Below, one piece after another: positions 1 through 8,388 of a stretch of 64,000 nucleotides of DNA. The DNA is from Vibrio tubiashii (GTDB taxonomy: Bacteria; Pseudomonadota; Gammaproteobacteria; Enterobacterales; Vibrionaceae). Each line of letters begins with the position of its first letter. Positions within the stretch are counted from its first letter, which is position 1. The position numbers and the translations under genes were made by a program. The notes under the pieces are model-generated. The model worked only from the letters and a program-made list of their open reading frames with translations, was not told the DNA's origin and made no database searches. Location: contig JRWQ01000017.1 of the NCBI GenBank assembly GCA_000775715.1, positions 118,149 to 182,148 of the forward strand. Direction: 5' to 3'.

Positions 1-201
1 GGCCTTCTTAGTCATCACCATTCCGCGTACGAATTCAGGTACGTCAGAAATAGTCATATTAGAGATGTTGAAATTCTCGATCGCTCGTAGAGTATGAATG
101 CCATAGTAAGCGTCGGCAGGAACATGACGCTCGCCAAGTAGATCTTCTTCGATACGAGTTGCAAGGTTAGCCACATGAGGGGTTACAATTTGCGTAGCCA
201 T
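1..201 (-). CDS. aspA: Aspartate ammonia-lyase, N-terminal part (cut by window edge)
   Basis: Reading the complement from the ATG at 201 gives 67 residues starting [10 protein letters not shown] and containing [19 protein letters not shown], the N-terminal signature of the aspartase/fumarase family. Aspartase deaminates L-aspartate to fumarate and ammonia in the cytoplasm. The rest of the gene, including the signature loop and catalytic serine, lies left of the window, so integrity cannot be judged. A possible AGGATCC-type ribosome binding site sits just upstream. The divergent neighbour is fxsA, and aspA-fxsA adjacency is also known from Escherichia coli. Confidence 0.9.
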   Translation of the reverse strand, partial: MATQIVTPHVANLATRIEEDLLGERHVPADAYYGIHTLRAIENFNISNMTISDVPEFVRGMVMTKKA

Positions 202-305
202 ACAGGATCCTTAGATATTTATTCTGATAATAAAGTTGCTTTATAGCCGTTCTGTGGTCTAAGAATCCATTCGACAGAATTTTTGGCTGTTAAATCCGTC
301 CTGAC

Positions 306-320
306 TTATGTGGCACATAA
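306..320. promoter_or_regulatory. Perfect dyad between aspA and fxsA, possible operator
   Basis: The 318-base gap between the divergent aspA and fxsA starts holds a 15-base dyad, TTATGTGGCACATAA (7-base arms around a central G). It resembles half of a CRP/FNR-class operator but does not fit either consensus spacing. It lies about 105 bases upstream of the aspA start, where an activator could act. Nothing else in the gap is clearly recognisable. Confidence 0.3.
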
Positions 321-519
321 TACTGTACCTAGAGCATAATAATAGTAAGTTGATCACCTTTTTCAGTTTTGTTGAGTTAAAGTTTTGTAAGATATGAACA
401 GGGTATGAATAACCCTTTATAGGTAGCGGTTTGTTGAGTGTTTTATCACGTTTTTTTACAGCTTCAATTTGAGATTACACGACCTTTAGGCTTACACTGT
501 GGCTAACAAAGGAGGGCGT

Positions 520-1035
520 GTGTTTCCTATCTTATTACTGCTTTTTATCTTCGTACCTATTATTGAAATAGGACTATTTATTCAAGTCGGTGGCTTTATT
601 GGTTTGTGGCCTACCATCGGCTTAGTGCTGATCACCGCTTTCGTTGGTGCGTCGTTAGTGCGTAGCCAAGGCCTGCAAACACTGATGTCAGTCCAGAACC
701 GCCTTCAGCAGGGTGAGCTTCCTGCTCAGCAAATTTTTGAGGGTGTGATGTTGGCTGTGGCGGGTGTGTTGCTGTTAACCCCGGGCTTTATGACAGACGC
801 ATTTGGTATGCTTGTGCTACTTCCGGCTCCTAGAGCGGCGATCGCTAAATACCTAATGAGCAAAATGGTTGTAAAATCAGTCGGTGGCGGATTTCACGGC
901 AGTTTCCAGGGCGACCAGTTTGGTCAAAACCCTTTTGACCAAGGTCCGTTTCATAAAGGCGACTCTAATCAAGGTTCCACTTTTGAAGGTGAGTATGAGC
1001 GCAAAGACGATAACGACCACAATCGATTGAATTAA
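520..1035 (+). CDS. fxsA: FxsA family inner-membrane protein
   Basis: FxsA is a small inner-membrane protein first named in E. coli because its overproduction suppresses exclusion of phage T7 by the F plasmid; its normal role is unclear. Hydrophobic segments are visible at the N terminus (FPILLLLFIFVPIIEIGLF), near residues 22-43 and near residues 75-100. The hydrophilic C-terminal tail is rich in Gly, Phe, Gln and Asp. The frame is open from a GTG at 499, but a strong AAAGGAGGG lies at 508-516, inside that extension and right before the GTG at 520. Family members also begin at this point, so 520 is preferred. An intrinsic terminator follows. Confidence 0.88.
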   Translation: MFPILLLLFIFVPIIEIGLFIQVGGFIGLWPTIGLVLITAFVGASLVRSQGLQTLMSVQNRLQQGELPAQQIFEGVMLAVAGVLLLTPGFMTDAFGMLVLLPAPRAAIAKYLMSKMVVKSVGGGFHGSFQGDQFGQNPFDQGPFHKGDSNQGSTFEGEYERKDDNDHNRLN

Positions 1036-1057
1036 ACTGTTTAAACCGATTCATGAT

Positions 1058-1082
1058 AAGGCGCTGAAATAGCGCCTTTTTT
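1058..1082 (+). terminator. Intrinsic terminator after fxsA
   Basis: An 8-base-pair stem AAGGCGCT/AGCGCCTT with loop GAAAT is followed by a run of T. It ends the fxsA transcript. Confidence 0.88.
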
Positions 1083-1245
1083 ACGTTTGCTACTCGCTTA
1101 AAAACTAAAGTTATAACTCTAATCTCTACCTAAAATCTAGCCAAATCAGTTGCCTATTCTCAATCCTGATACTTCTGTTATCGCTGTATGTTGAAAATTT
1201 GATTGCGCTTCAACTATTCATTAAATCAATGAGATCGAAATCTCA

Positions 1246-1278
1246 CTGTCACTGAATGTAATTTTTAGTTTCATAAAA
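1246..1278 (+). promoter_or_regulatory. Candidate tandem Pho box upstream of the nuclease
   Basis: CTGTCAC at 1246 matches six of seven bases of the PhoB half-site CTGTCAT. A second half-site-like GTTTCAT followed by AAAA starts exactly 22 bases (two 11-base units) later at 1268. A weaker unit, TGTAATT, lies in phase between them at 1257. The site is about 125-160 bases upstream of the nuclease start. From memory, PhoB regulates the homologous V. cholerae xds gene, which fits. The rest of the 1083-1403 gap shows no clear feature. Confidence 0.42.
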
Positions 1279-1403
1279 AACATCAACACTGAACGGGATT
1301 TATTAAAAAGTAGTCACGTAAAAAGTGATTTGGAACACGCTTTCTAGTCGAGCGCCAACATTGGAATGGTCGCCAAGGTTGAAAGCGATGCATGGTGGAT
1401 AAC

Positions 1404-4001
1404 ATGAAACAAAAACTAACCCCAACGCTACTTGCCGCAGTGGTAGCGAGTACTCTTGCGTCTCCAGTAATGGCTGACGTTATCATCTCTCAATATGTCG
1501 AAGGTGGCAGCAACAACAAAGCCATTGAGATTGCCAATACTGGCGACGCTTCTGTCTCGCTTGATGGTTATGAACTAGCAAAATCAACCAATGGTAATGG
1601 TGAGTGGGGCAGCAAGCTTTCACTCAATGGTCAGGTTCTTGCGGCGAAGAGCGTATTAGTAGTTGCGCATACCAGCGCAAGTGATGACATTAAAGCGGTG
1701 GCCGACATCCTAAATGGTTCGATTGCTAGCTTTAATGGCAATGACCCAATGGCACTGCTTAAAGATGGCAGTGTGCATGATCTGTTAGGTGATATGGGCG
1801 GCGCCGATTTCGCTAAAGATACCACGCTGGTACGTAACTCGGATGCGATGACGCCTTCTGCTACTCATGACGCTTCGCAGTGGTCTTCACTGCCAAAAGA
1901 CAGTATCGAAGGTTTAGGTGCACTCGATGGTGGTACGGCCCCTGAACCATTTGCCTGTACTCAAGATGGCGCAACCCCTACATTTACTACTATCCAAGCG
2001 ATTCAGGGTGAGGGTGATACTTCTCCATTTATCAATGGCTACCCATACATCACTGATGAAGACTTCTTCGTTAAAGGTGTCGTGAGTGCAGTCACCACTG
2101 GCCTAACTAAAGGCTTCTACCTACAAGCACTTACCGATGACTACAATCCGCAAACGTCAGAAGGTTTGTTTGTACACACTAACCAGCCTAGCTCTGAGTT
2201 AAAAGCCGGTGATGTGGTGTGTGTTAAAGGTAAGGTTCAAGAGTTCTACAACCATACTCAGCTTAAAACAGAGAACAACAACTGGGTTAAGCAGGGTGAG
2301 CAAGCAGCACCAAGTGCAACGGACATTGAAATCTTATCGACAGACAACAATTTTGACCGCACGTTAGAGCGTTACGAAGGCATGTTGGTGAGAACCACTG
2401 AAGCGCTGGATATGCGTGTGACTCGCACCTTTGGCTACGACTACGCAGCACGTCGTAATAATATGGTATTGGCGCAAGGACGTATTAGCATGCAGCCAAA
2501 CCAGAACTTTGCCGCTGGTTCTGAGCTTGCCAAGCAGCAGAGCATCGAGAATGCTGAGCGTCGCCTGTATGTTGAATCTGATGCCAAAGCACCAAACGGC
2601 GTTATCCCTTATTACCCTGAGTTTGGCCGTACCGATGCTGACCAAGATGGTTCAACAGAAGATTACATCCGTATCGACGATACTATCGTCGGTCTAGAGG
2701 GTGTGATTACCTATAGCTATGGTGACTACCGTTTAATCCCGACTAATACGCTAACTAGCGAAAGCTTCGTGCGTAACGACCCGCGCACGCAAGATATCGA
2801 GATGAAAGAGGGCGATCTGCGTATCGCGACTTTCAATGTATTGAACTACTTCAACTCGCCATTCGGTGGTGATGCTAATCCACATGGCAATAACCGCGGC
2901 GCTAATAACTATGAAGAGTTTGAGGTGCAGCAAGCGAAAATTGTTAATGCGATTCTACGCTTAGACGCTGACATCATCGGCCTGATGGAAATTGAGAACA
3001 ACGGCTTTGGTGAAAGCGGTGCGATTCGTCAGCTTGTTGACCAGCTAAACGCGCGTATTGAAAGCAAGAAAGATCGTTATGACATCGTGGCTATTGATAG
3101 TAATGGCGACAAAGTGACTGACGAGAATGACTACATCGGTACTGACGTAATCACGACTGGTGTTATCTACCGCCCTAAAGTCGTTAAGCTGAAGGAGTCA
3201 CGCGTTATTGCAATGCCAAGCCAAAAAGCACCAGAAGTACTCGATGACAATGGCAAAGTGATTGAAGACGGTAAGAACTATCAGCGCGACTCTCTAGCAC
3301 CAACCTTTAAGGTTAAAGGCACCAAAGAGAAGATCACCGTTGCAATTAACCACTTCAAATCGAAAGGCTCTAAATGTTGGGAAGATGCGGCACCTGTAGA
3401 GCAAGGTGGTCAGGGCGGCCAGGACGTTGATAAGCAAGGCTCATGTGAAAACTTCCGCGTAGCAGCGGCAGTTGCACTGGGCGATGCGTTAAATGAGATT
3501 AAAGGTCACAAGGTCATCTTGGGTGATATGAACTCGTACGGCATGGAAGACCCAATGCTAGTGCTGACGGATTACAGCCAAGAGAAATATGGTAAGACAA
3601 TCAAAGCAGCACGTAACACATACCTTGGTGATGAGGTTCAGTTCGGTGATGATGGTGCCGTGATTACTGACAATTACGGTTACATCAATGCGGTAGCGAA
3701 AGCGCATCCAAATAGCTGGAGCTACTCGTTCAACGATGAAGTGGGAGCACTTGACCACCTACTGATCAGCCCAAGTCTAGAGAAGCACTTTGTCGATGCT
3801 ACTGATTGGCACATCAACGGTGGTGAGTCGACCCTGTTTGACTACAACGATGAGTACAAAGGTGATCTACCTAAGTACCAAGATCATTTCCGTTCGTCTG
3901 ACCACGATCCAGCAGTTCTAGAACTAAACATGGCAGGCTCATTCGGTTTCGGCGCAATGATGTCACTGTTCGGCCTAGCCCTATGGCGTCGTCGTAAGTA
4001 A
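1404..4001 (+). CDS. xds: ExeM/NucH (Xds-like) secreted endonuclease with GlyGly-CTERM
   Basis: This is a secreted DNA-degrading enzyme of the ExeM/NucH family; the V. cholerae homologue Xds digests extracellular DNA. A signal peptide (MKQKLTPTLLAAVVASTLAS..A) is followed by a lamin-tail-like domain at about 25-135, an OB-like region, and an endonuclease/exonuclease/phosphatase domain from about 470 onward. That domain shows RIATFNVLNYF, GLMEIENNG, NHFKSKG, LGDMNSYG and SSDHDPAVLEL. The C terminus (GSFGFGAMMSLFGLALW then RRRK) is a GlyGly-CTERM sorting tail, suggesting type II secretion and rhombosortase processing. The frame opens at 1392, but the ATG at 1404 has GGTGGA ahead of it and starts a normal signal peptide. 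Confidence 0.9.
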   Translation: MKQKLTPTLLAAVVASTLASPVMADVIISQYVEGGSNNKAIEIANTGDASVSLDGYELAKSTNGNGEWGSKLSLNGQVLAAKSVLVVAHTSASDDIKAVADILNGSIASFNGNDPMALLKDGSVHDLLGDMGGADFAKDTTLVRNSDAMTPSATHDASQWSSLPKDSIEGLGALDGGTAPEPFACTQDGATPTFTTIQAIQGEGDTSPFINGYPYITDEDFFVKGVVSAVTTGLTKGFYLQALTDDYNPQTSEGLFVHTNQPSSELKAGDVVCVKGKVQEFYNHTQLKTENNNWVKQGEQAAPSATDIEILSTDNNFDRTLERYEGMLVRTTEALDMRVTRTFGYDYAARRNNMVLAQGRISMQPNQNFAAGSELAKQQSIENAERRLYVESDAKAPNGVIPYYPEFGRTDADQDGSTEDYIRIDDTIVGLEGVITYSYGDYRLIPTNTLTSESFVRNDPRTQDIEMKEGDLRIATFNVLNYFNSPFGGDANPHGNNRGANNYEEFEVQQAKIVNAILRLDADIIGLMEIENNGFGESGAIRQLVDQLNARIESKKDRYDIVAIDSNGDKVTDENDYIGTDVITTGVIYRPKVVKLKESRVIAMPSQKAPEVLDDNGKVIEDGKNYQRDSLAPTFKVKGTKEKITVAINHFKSKGSKCWEDAAPVEQGGQGGQDVDKQGSCENFRVAAAVALGDALNEIKGHKVILGDMNSYGMEDPMLVLTDYSQEKYGKTIKAARNTYLGDEVQFGDDGAVITDNYGYINAVAKAHPNSWSYSFNDEVGALDHLLISPSLEKHFVDATDWHINGGESTLFDYNDEYKGDLPKYQDHFRSSDHDPAVLELNMAGSFGFGAMMSLFGLALWRRRK

Positions 4002-4027
4002 CGCGACTCTCATTATGCTGTAAACTC

Positions 4028-4057
4028 ATAAGGTCGGTGCAAGCCGGCCTTATTTTT
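4028..4057 (+). terminator. Intrinsic terminator after the nuclease gene
   Basis: The stem AAGGTCGG/CCGGCCTT (one G-T pair) with loop TGCAAG is followed by TATTTTTAT. It separates the nuclease from pabA. Confidence 0.85.
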
Positions 4058-4139
4058 ATCGTTTGCTCTTGCCTTTCTTGCCCGGTATTGCACAATACCG
4101 CCCCTAACTAAGAAATTAATCAACCCTAGTCTTCGAGTA

Positions 4140-4727
4140 ATGCTGTTAATCATCGATAATTACGACTCTTTTACTTATAACTTGTACCAGTACTTCTGTG
4201 AGTTGGGTGCTGAGGTAAAGGTCGTGCGTAACGATGAAATAACGCTTGAAGAGATCGAAGCACTAAACCCCACTCACTTAGTTATCTCTCCCGGGCCTTG
4301 TACCCCAAACGAAGCAGGGATTTCTCTTAGTGTGATAGAACACTTTGCGGGAAAGCTGCCGATTCTTGGCGTCTGCTTAGGACACCAGGCGATTGCACAG
4401 GTGTTTGGCGGCGAGGTAGTGCGTGCACGTCAGGTGATGCATGGTAAAACCTCTTCGATTCGCCATAACGATCGCAGTGTGTTCGCTAAGCTCAATAATC
4501 CTCTGACTGTGACTCGCTACCATTCACTAGTCGTTAAGAATGGCACCCTACCAGATTGCTTTGAGCTCACCGCTTGGACTGAACGCGAAGATGGTTCGAT
4601 GGATGAGATCATGGGCTATCAACATAAAACTCTACCGATTGATGCAGTGCAGTTTCATCCCGAGTCGATTAAAACAGAGCAAGGCCATCAGATCCTTGCA
4701 AACTTTCTGGCCCGCTCATCACTATAA
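4140..4727 (+). CDS. pabA: Aminodeoxychorismate/anthranilate synthase, glutaminase subunit
   Basis: This is a class I glutamine amidotransferase of 195 residues, the usual length for PabA/TrpG. It releases ammonia from glutamine for the chorismate-using partner in folate (PabB) or tryptophan (TrpE) synthesis. The sequence shows the N-terminal [12 protein letters not shown], the oxyanion strand [11 protein letters not shown], the nucleophile elbow GVCLGHQAI with Cys79, and the His173/Glu175 pair in FHPES. A stand-alone gene next to argD is the position of pabA in V. cholerae, so PabA is favoured over TrpG, but many such subunits serve both pathways. A small dyad at 4084-4099 precedes the gene; its ribosome binding site is weak. 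Confidence 0.9.
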   Translation: MLLIIDNYDSFTYNLYQYFCELGAEVKVVRNDEITLEEIEALNPTHLVISPGPCTPNEAGISLSVIEHFAGKLPILGVCLGHQAIAQVFGGEVVRARQVMHGKTSSIRHNDRSVFAKLNNPLTVTRYHSLVVKNGTLPDCFELTAWTEREDGSMDEIMGYQHKTLPIDAVQFHPESIKTEQGHQILANFLARSSL

Positions 4728-4741
4728 CTCCAGCGACCTCT

Positions 4742-4758
4742 CGGGGTAGGTCACCCCG
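4742..4758. terminator. Hairpin between convergent pabA and MATE genes
   Basis: CGGGGT/ACCCCG with loop AGGTC lies between the two stop codons. The downstream T-richness is modest on both strands, so terminator function is plausible but not strong. Confidence 0.45.
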
Positions 4759-4770
4759 TGTTTGTCGTGA

Positions 4771-6162
4771 TTAGTGTTGCTTTGTGGGAACAGGATCGGA
4801 CACAAGATTATTGAGCCACTTGCGCAACAGTAGTCGATAAATCAAGAAGCCTGCTTTCACGACTTCTTCACTCATGGATATAAGGAAGACTAAGTACAAC
4901 GGCCACTGCCACCAGAGTGCGCTGATGTAGACCAATGGTATGCCGACTCCCCACATGCAGCAGATATTTATCGTTGCAGCGTATCGGGTATCACCACCAC
5001 TTCGCAAAATACCAATAACACCTATTGTGTTAAACACTTTGACACAAAGCACCGTCGAGAGTACCAGCAAGACATATGTGGCACTTTGAACTGATGAAGC
5101 GCTGAGTTTTCCAAATAGTGGCAATATATATGGTGTTGCTAGATAAAGAAGCATTCCCGCTAGCAGAGCGATTAGCGTTCCGAGTAATAAAAATAGATTT
5201 GACTGATACCTAGCGTGTTCATAGCGGTTGGCTCCCAGTTCATGGCCAAGCAAGGTTGAGCAGGCTAGTGAAAAGCCAAGGAAAAACGAGTAGATACAGT
5301 TTTCTATTGGAGACAAAATACTCATGATAGCCAAAGCTTCAACACTCATTTGCCCATAAATGAAGGTGTACATCAGTGTCCCTAGCGCCCACCCACCATC
5401 GTGACAAACTATTGGTATTGCAACGGTGGCGAACAGTCGAACATGTTTTCTTGTACAGGCGCTAAACAGGTCAGCAGCGCTTGGGACTAGCCATTTCATT
5501 CTTCTCCAGATAAAAAAGCAAATGAGGGCGGCTTGAAATAGACGGGCAACGGTGGTACCCCAAGCACTCCCGTCCACACCTAGTTCCGGGAAGTGTAAGT
5601 TGCCAAAAATAAGAAGCCAGTTGAGAAAAACGTTCAGTCCAATTGTGAACACACTGATATAGGTTGGGGTTTTACTGTCGCCGACAGCCCTAAGTGTGGC
5701 TTCAATGGGGACAACAATACAGGTAAAAAGGAGTGAAACGCCTGTAATTTGCATGTACGAAGAGCTAAGAGTGATGAGTGTTGCGTCACTACTTGCCAAC
5801 CCAATGAGTAGATCAGGGGCAAGCGTATACATCAGTAAAAAAGGTGTAGAAAGAATCAAAGATGCAATTAACGCTTGTATTAGGCATCTGCGAATACCCG
5901 CGTTATCTTGGCTCCCCCAATATTGCGCTGCTAGTACGCTGACCCCACCAGAAATGCCTAGTACCACCACTAAATTAAAGTAGAAAATACGATTACTTAG
6001 TCCGACTGCAGCGACAGCGGTATCACCCAGTTGACTGACCATCATAATATCGACCAGTCCTAACATTGCATAGAGTAGCAACTGTAGAGAAAAGGGTAAG
6101 GCAATGGACATGAGCTTAGTTATAAGTAAGCTTTTATTTGGTATTGAAAGAGAGTTGTGCAT
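4771..6162 (-). CDS. MATE family multidrug/Na+ efflux transporter
   Basis: The protein has about 463 residues and roughly 12 hydrophobic segments, the size and topology of MATE (NorM/DinF) cation-coupled drug exporters. The first repeat includes LPFSLQLLLYAMLGLVDIMMVSQLG and a VGLSNRIFYF loop. The second includes the short LLGHELGANRYEHA motif typical of the half-way repeat. The substrate cannot be told from sequence. The frame opens at a GTG (6174), but the ATG at 6162 has GAAGTGA at a suitable distance upstream and is preferred. The AraC-type regulator gene diverges from it and may control it. This gene and the next two are not between pabA and argD in V. cholerae as I recall, so they look like an accessory insertion. 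Confidence 0.85.
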   Translation of the reverse strand: MHNSLSIPNKSLLITKLMSIALPFSLQLLLYAMLGLVDIMMVSQLGDTAVAAVGLSNRIFYFNLVVVLGISGGVSVLAAQYWGSQDNAGIRRCLIQALIASLILSTPFLLMYTLAPDLLIGLASSDATLITLSSSYMQITGVSLLFTCIVVPIEATLRAVGDSKTPTYISVFTIGLNVFLNWLLIFGNLHFPELGVDGSAWGTTVARLFQAALICFFIWRRMKWLVPSAADLFSACTRKHVRLFATVAIPIVCHDGGWALGTLMYTFIYGQMSVEALAIMSILSPIENCIYSFFLGFSLACSTLLGHELGANRYEHARYQSNLFLLLGTLIALLAGMLLYLATPYILPLFGKLSASSVQSATYVLLVLSTVLCVKVFNTIGVIGILRSGGDTRYAATINICCMWGVGIPLVYISALWWQWPLYLVFLISMSEEVVKAGFLIYRLLLRKWLNNLVSDPVPTKQH

Positions 6163-6291
6163 TTTTATTATCACTTCATAGTTTTAGTGAAGGAAGGCGC
6201 AAAAACACTATAGGAAGAAAGGTGCAGGTAGAAAATGGGATAAACTCGCATCCGATTGACACAAACTATCAACGAATTTGAAGAGGTGTGA

Positions 6292-7176
6292 GTGGTGCCA
6301 ACATGGAGTGACTGCCTTCAAGTTGATGAAGCAACGGAAGAGCGATTCATCAACCCAGAAAATATACCTCTGCTCAAGTTTCATCACGTTCACTTATGCG
6401 GTGTGATGAAGGCAAAAAAGCACTATTTAATCCGCCGAACACGTCCTGGTTTTCATATTCTTCTCTATACGATAAAAGGCCAGGCGCAATTACTTACTCC
6501 AGAGCAAAGCATTCCGATTACAGAAAATAGCCTAAGTGTGTTACCCGCAGATAGTGTTAGCGGATACCAACTCACAGGTGATAGGTGGGAATGTGCTTGG
6601 CTTGGGGTTGATAGCGCTGAACAGTGGAACACGTTGGCACAGCGCGAGCCTATGGTCATGTACAGCGAGCAAGCCGTGTCAATTTATCATCTGATGCAGG
6701 CGCTCTATCATCAATTGAAACAGCAACAAAATGGTTCAGAGACGGCAACTGGGTGCGCAAGCTTGATGTTAGATTTAGTTCATCACTCATTGGCTGACCA
6801 AGCGTCTGTGGATGTCGTCGAGGTTCGGCTTAAACAGCTTTTATGTGATGTAGAAAACCAGCTTCATTATCCTTGGTCAGTTGAGGAGCTAGCAAATAAC
6901 ATGCACTATTCTGTTCCTCATTTTCATCGGATTTGTCATAAGTATTTAAACCAGAGCCCTAAGCAATATTTGTTAGGACTAAAAATGGCGCGTGCTAAGC
7001 AGTTGTTGTTGGGGCACAACTTAAGTATTAAACAAGTCGCTTTTTCTCTGGGTTACGATGACGTTAGCTACTTTTCTAATCGTTTTAAGAAACACTTTGG
7101 TGTTGCTCCAGGAGCCATTCAGCGAAGCGATAGAGTGAATCACTTCGCAGAAAGTGTGTTTTCTCAGTCGAAGTGA
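6292..7176 (+). CDS. AraC family transcriptional regulator
   Basis: This 294-residue protein has the AraC/XylS layout. Residues about 35-110 form an N-terminal cupin-like sensor region (RPGFHILLYTIKG..LLTPEQ), and a C-terminal double helix-turn-helix covers about 190-280. The first helix pair is in VEELANNMHYSVPHFHRICHKYL; the second is in SIKQVAFSLGYDDVSYFSNRFKKHFGVAP, which matches the family signature well. The effector is unknown. Start is a GTG with AGAGGTGT just upstream; an adjacent second GTG (6295) is also possible. It diverges from the MATE gene across about 130 bases, a typical regulator-target arrangement. Its 3' end overlaps the convergent acetyltransferase by 13 bases. Confidence 0.85.
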   Translation: MVPTWSDCLQVDEATEERFINPENIPLLKFHHVHLCGVMKAKKHYLIRRTRPGFHILLYTIKGQAQLLTPEQSIPITENSLSVLPADSVSGYQLTGDRWECAWLGVDSAEQWNTLAQREPMVMYSEQAVSIYHLMQALYHQLKQQQNGSETATGCASLMLDLVHHSLADQASVDVVEVRLKQLLCDVENQLHYPWSVEELANNMHYSVPHFHRICHKYLNQSPKQYLLGLKMARAKQLLLGHNLSIKQVAFSLGYDDVSYFSNRFKKHFGVAPGAIQRSDRVNHFAESVFSQSK

Positions 7177-7766
7177 TAGAAAGGGTTATCCTGCTGATGT
7201 GCGGCCGAAGGTGCTTGCGATTTAGGAAGCTGTTTAATGACCTTGCATGGGTTGCCCACTGCGACGACATTTGCTGGGATGTCTTTATTGACTACGCTTC
7301 CCGCTCCGATGACTGAATTATCACCAATTGTTACTCCACCCAATACAATGGCTCCGGCGCCAAGCCAGACTTGATTGCCAATATGAATAGGTTCTCCGCA
7401 ACAGACAGGTGCGGCTCGGTTTTCAGCGAGTATTGGGTGCCCAGCGGCACACAACTGCACCCTTGGGCCGATCAATACATTATTTCCTATGTGCACTTCG
7501 GCAATATCAGTCACGACTAGTCCATAATTGATAAACCCACCTTGACCAATATAGATGTTTGAACCGACGTCGCAATGAAATGGTGAAACAATGGCGGTGT
7601 TGTGGTAACCCCCCAACAACTGGGAAAAAAGCGCTTGGCGTTCTGGCTCATTGTGTGGGTGGGTATGATTGATTCGCCATAGGAGATCTTGTGTCCTTGA
7701 TTCCATTGCGATGAATTTTTCGTCATAAGGTAGGACAGTGGAAAAATCTTCAACCTTTACGTGCAT
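7164..7766 (-). CDS. Sugar O-acetyltransferase (maltose acetyltransferase / LacA / NodL type)
   Basis: The 200-residue protein has the N-terminal Maa segment (SRTQDLLWRINHTHPHNEPER) followed by left-handed beta-helix hexapeptide repeats (IYIGQGGFINYG, VHIGNNVLIGP, IHIGNQVWLGAGAIVLGGVTIGDNSVIGAGSVV). The likely catalytic His is in LCAAGHPI. Such enzymes transfer acetyl from acetyl-CoA to sugar hydroxyls; the natural acceptor is often unknown. TAGGAGCA lies eight bases before the ATG. It is convergent with, and overlaps, the AraC gene. It ends next to a long non-coding gap, consistent with belonging to the same inserted group. Confidence 0.88.
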   Translation of the reverse strand: MHVKVEDFSTVLPYDEKFIAMESRTQDLLWRINHTHPHNEPERQALFSQLLGGYHNTAIVSPFHCDVGSNIYIGQGGFINYGLVVTDIAEVHIGNNVLIGPRVQLCAAGHPILAENRAAPVCCGEPIHIGNQVWLGAGAIVLGGVTIGDNSVIGAGSVVNKDIPANVVAVGNPCKVIKQLPKSQAPSAAHQQDNPFYHFD

Positions 7767-8193
7767 TTATTGCTCCTAAGTATGTATCCCATTGAGGTAT
7801 GGAGAGGTAAATGCCAACAGTATAAGGAAATAGGCGAAATAGGTATTTTAGATATCCTCTCTTTGTTTTGATAAAAGCTATCATCGATTTTTGGGGGAAA
7901 TGCGAAGCTCTATTGCTCCTAGCTGTGTTGGTCTAAGGATGGGGGGCCAAACGCAGTGTGGATTGTTTCGCTGATCATGTTTGAAAAACGGCTAGCTTCT
8001 CGGTCTTCGCCTTAATAAAAACAATACCGAGATCACTATTCTTAACATTTCCTTCATAAATGACTGTGTGGATATTATTTGAAAAAGTATGCGCAGGGTT
8101 GGCCTTGCCTACGTTAAAAGCCTTATTCGAACTATGATTAACCGTAGCTTATCTCTGTTATTAGAAATTATTGCTTCATAAAAGTTGTGGTGT

Positions 8194-8211
8194 GATGCAT
8201 AAATAATCATA
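8194..8211. promoter_or_regulatory. Candidate ArgR box upstream of argD
   Basis: The 14-base core TGCATAAATAATCA at 8196-8209 matches 12 of 14 positions of the ARG box core (TGAAT-4 A/T-ATTCA). A left half-site-like TGACT starts at 8217, where a second box would be expected three bases after an 18-base box. ArgR, the arginine repressor, controls arg and ast genes in enteric bacteria. This is the only clear signal in the upstream half of the 622-base gap 7767-8388, which is otherwise AT-rich with no supportable gene. Confidence 0.45.
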
Positions 8212-8329
8212 GGTGATGACTATTAGACTCTTTGGTAGCGACTAAAAAGAATAAATCACTATTGAATTGGTTAATTAAATGTAAATACAATGCCGTGAAT
8301 GCTTACTAGCAAAACAATATCTTATTTCA

Positions 8330-8357
8330 TTGACTAGAAGTAAGGACACCATATTCG
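8330..8357 (+). promoter_or_regulatory. Candidate sigma-70 promoter of argD
   Basis: TTGACT (8330-8335), 16 bases, then TATTCG (8352-8357). The -35 is good and the -10 weak; a start near 8364 would leave a leader of about 25 bases. Confidence 0.38.
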
Positions 8358-8388
8358 CTATGCATGCGGTATCGAGAGGGAATGTGCA

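Noticed and set aside
8090..8120. Sigma-54 promoter for argD (TTGGCC...TTGCC)
   Set aside because: The GG and GC elements are only four bases apart instead of ten.
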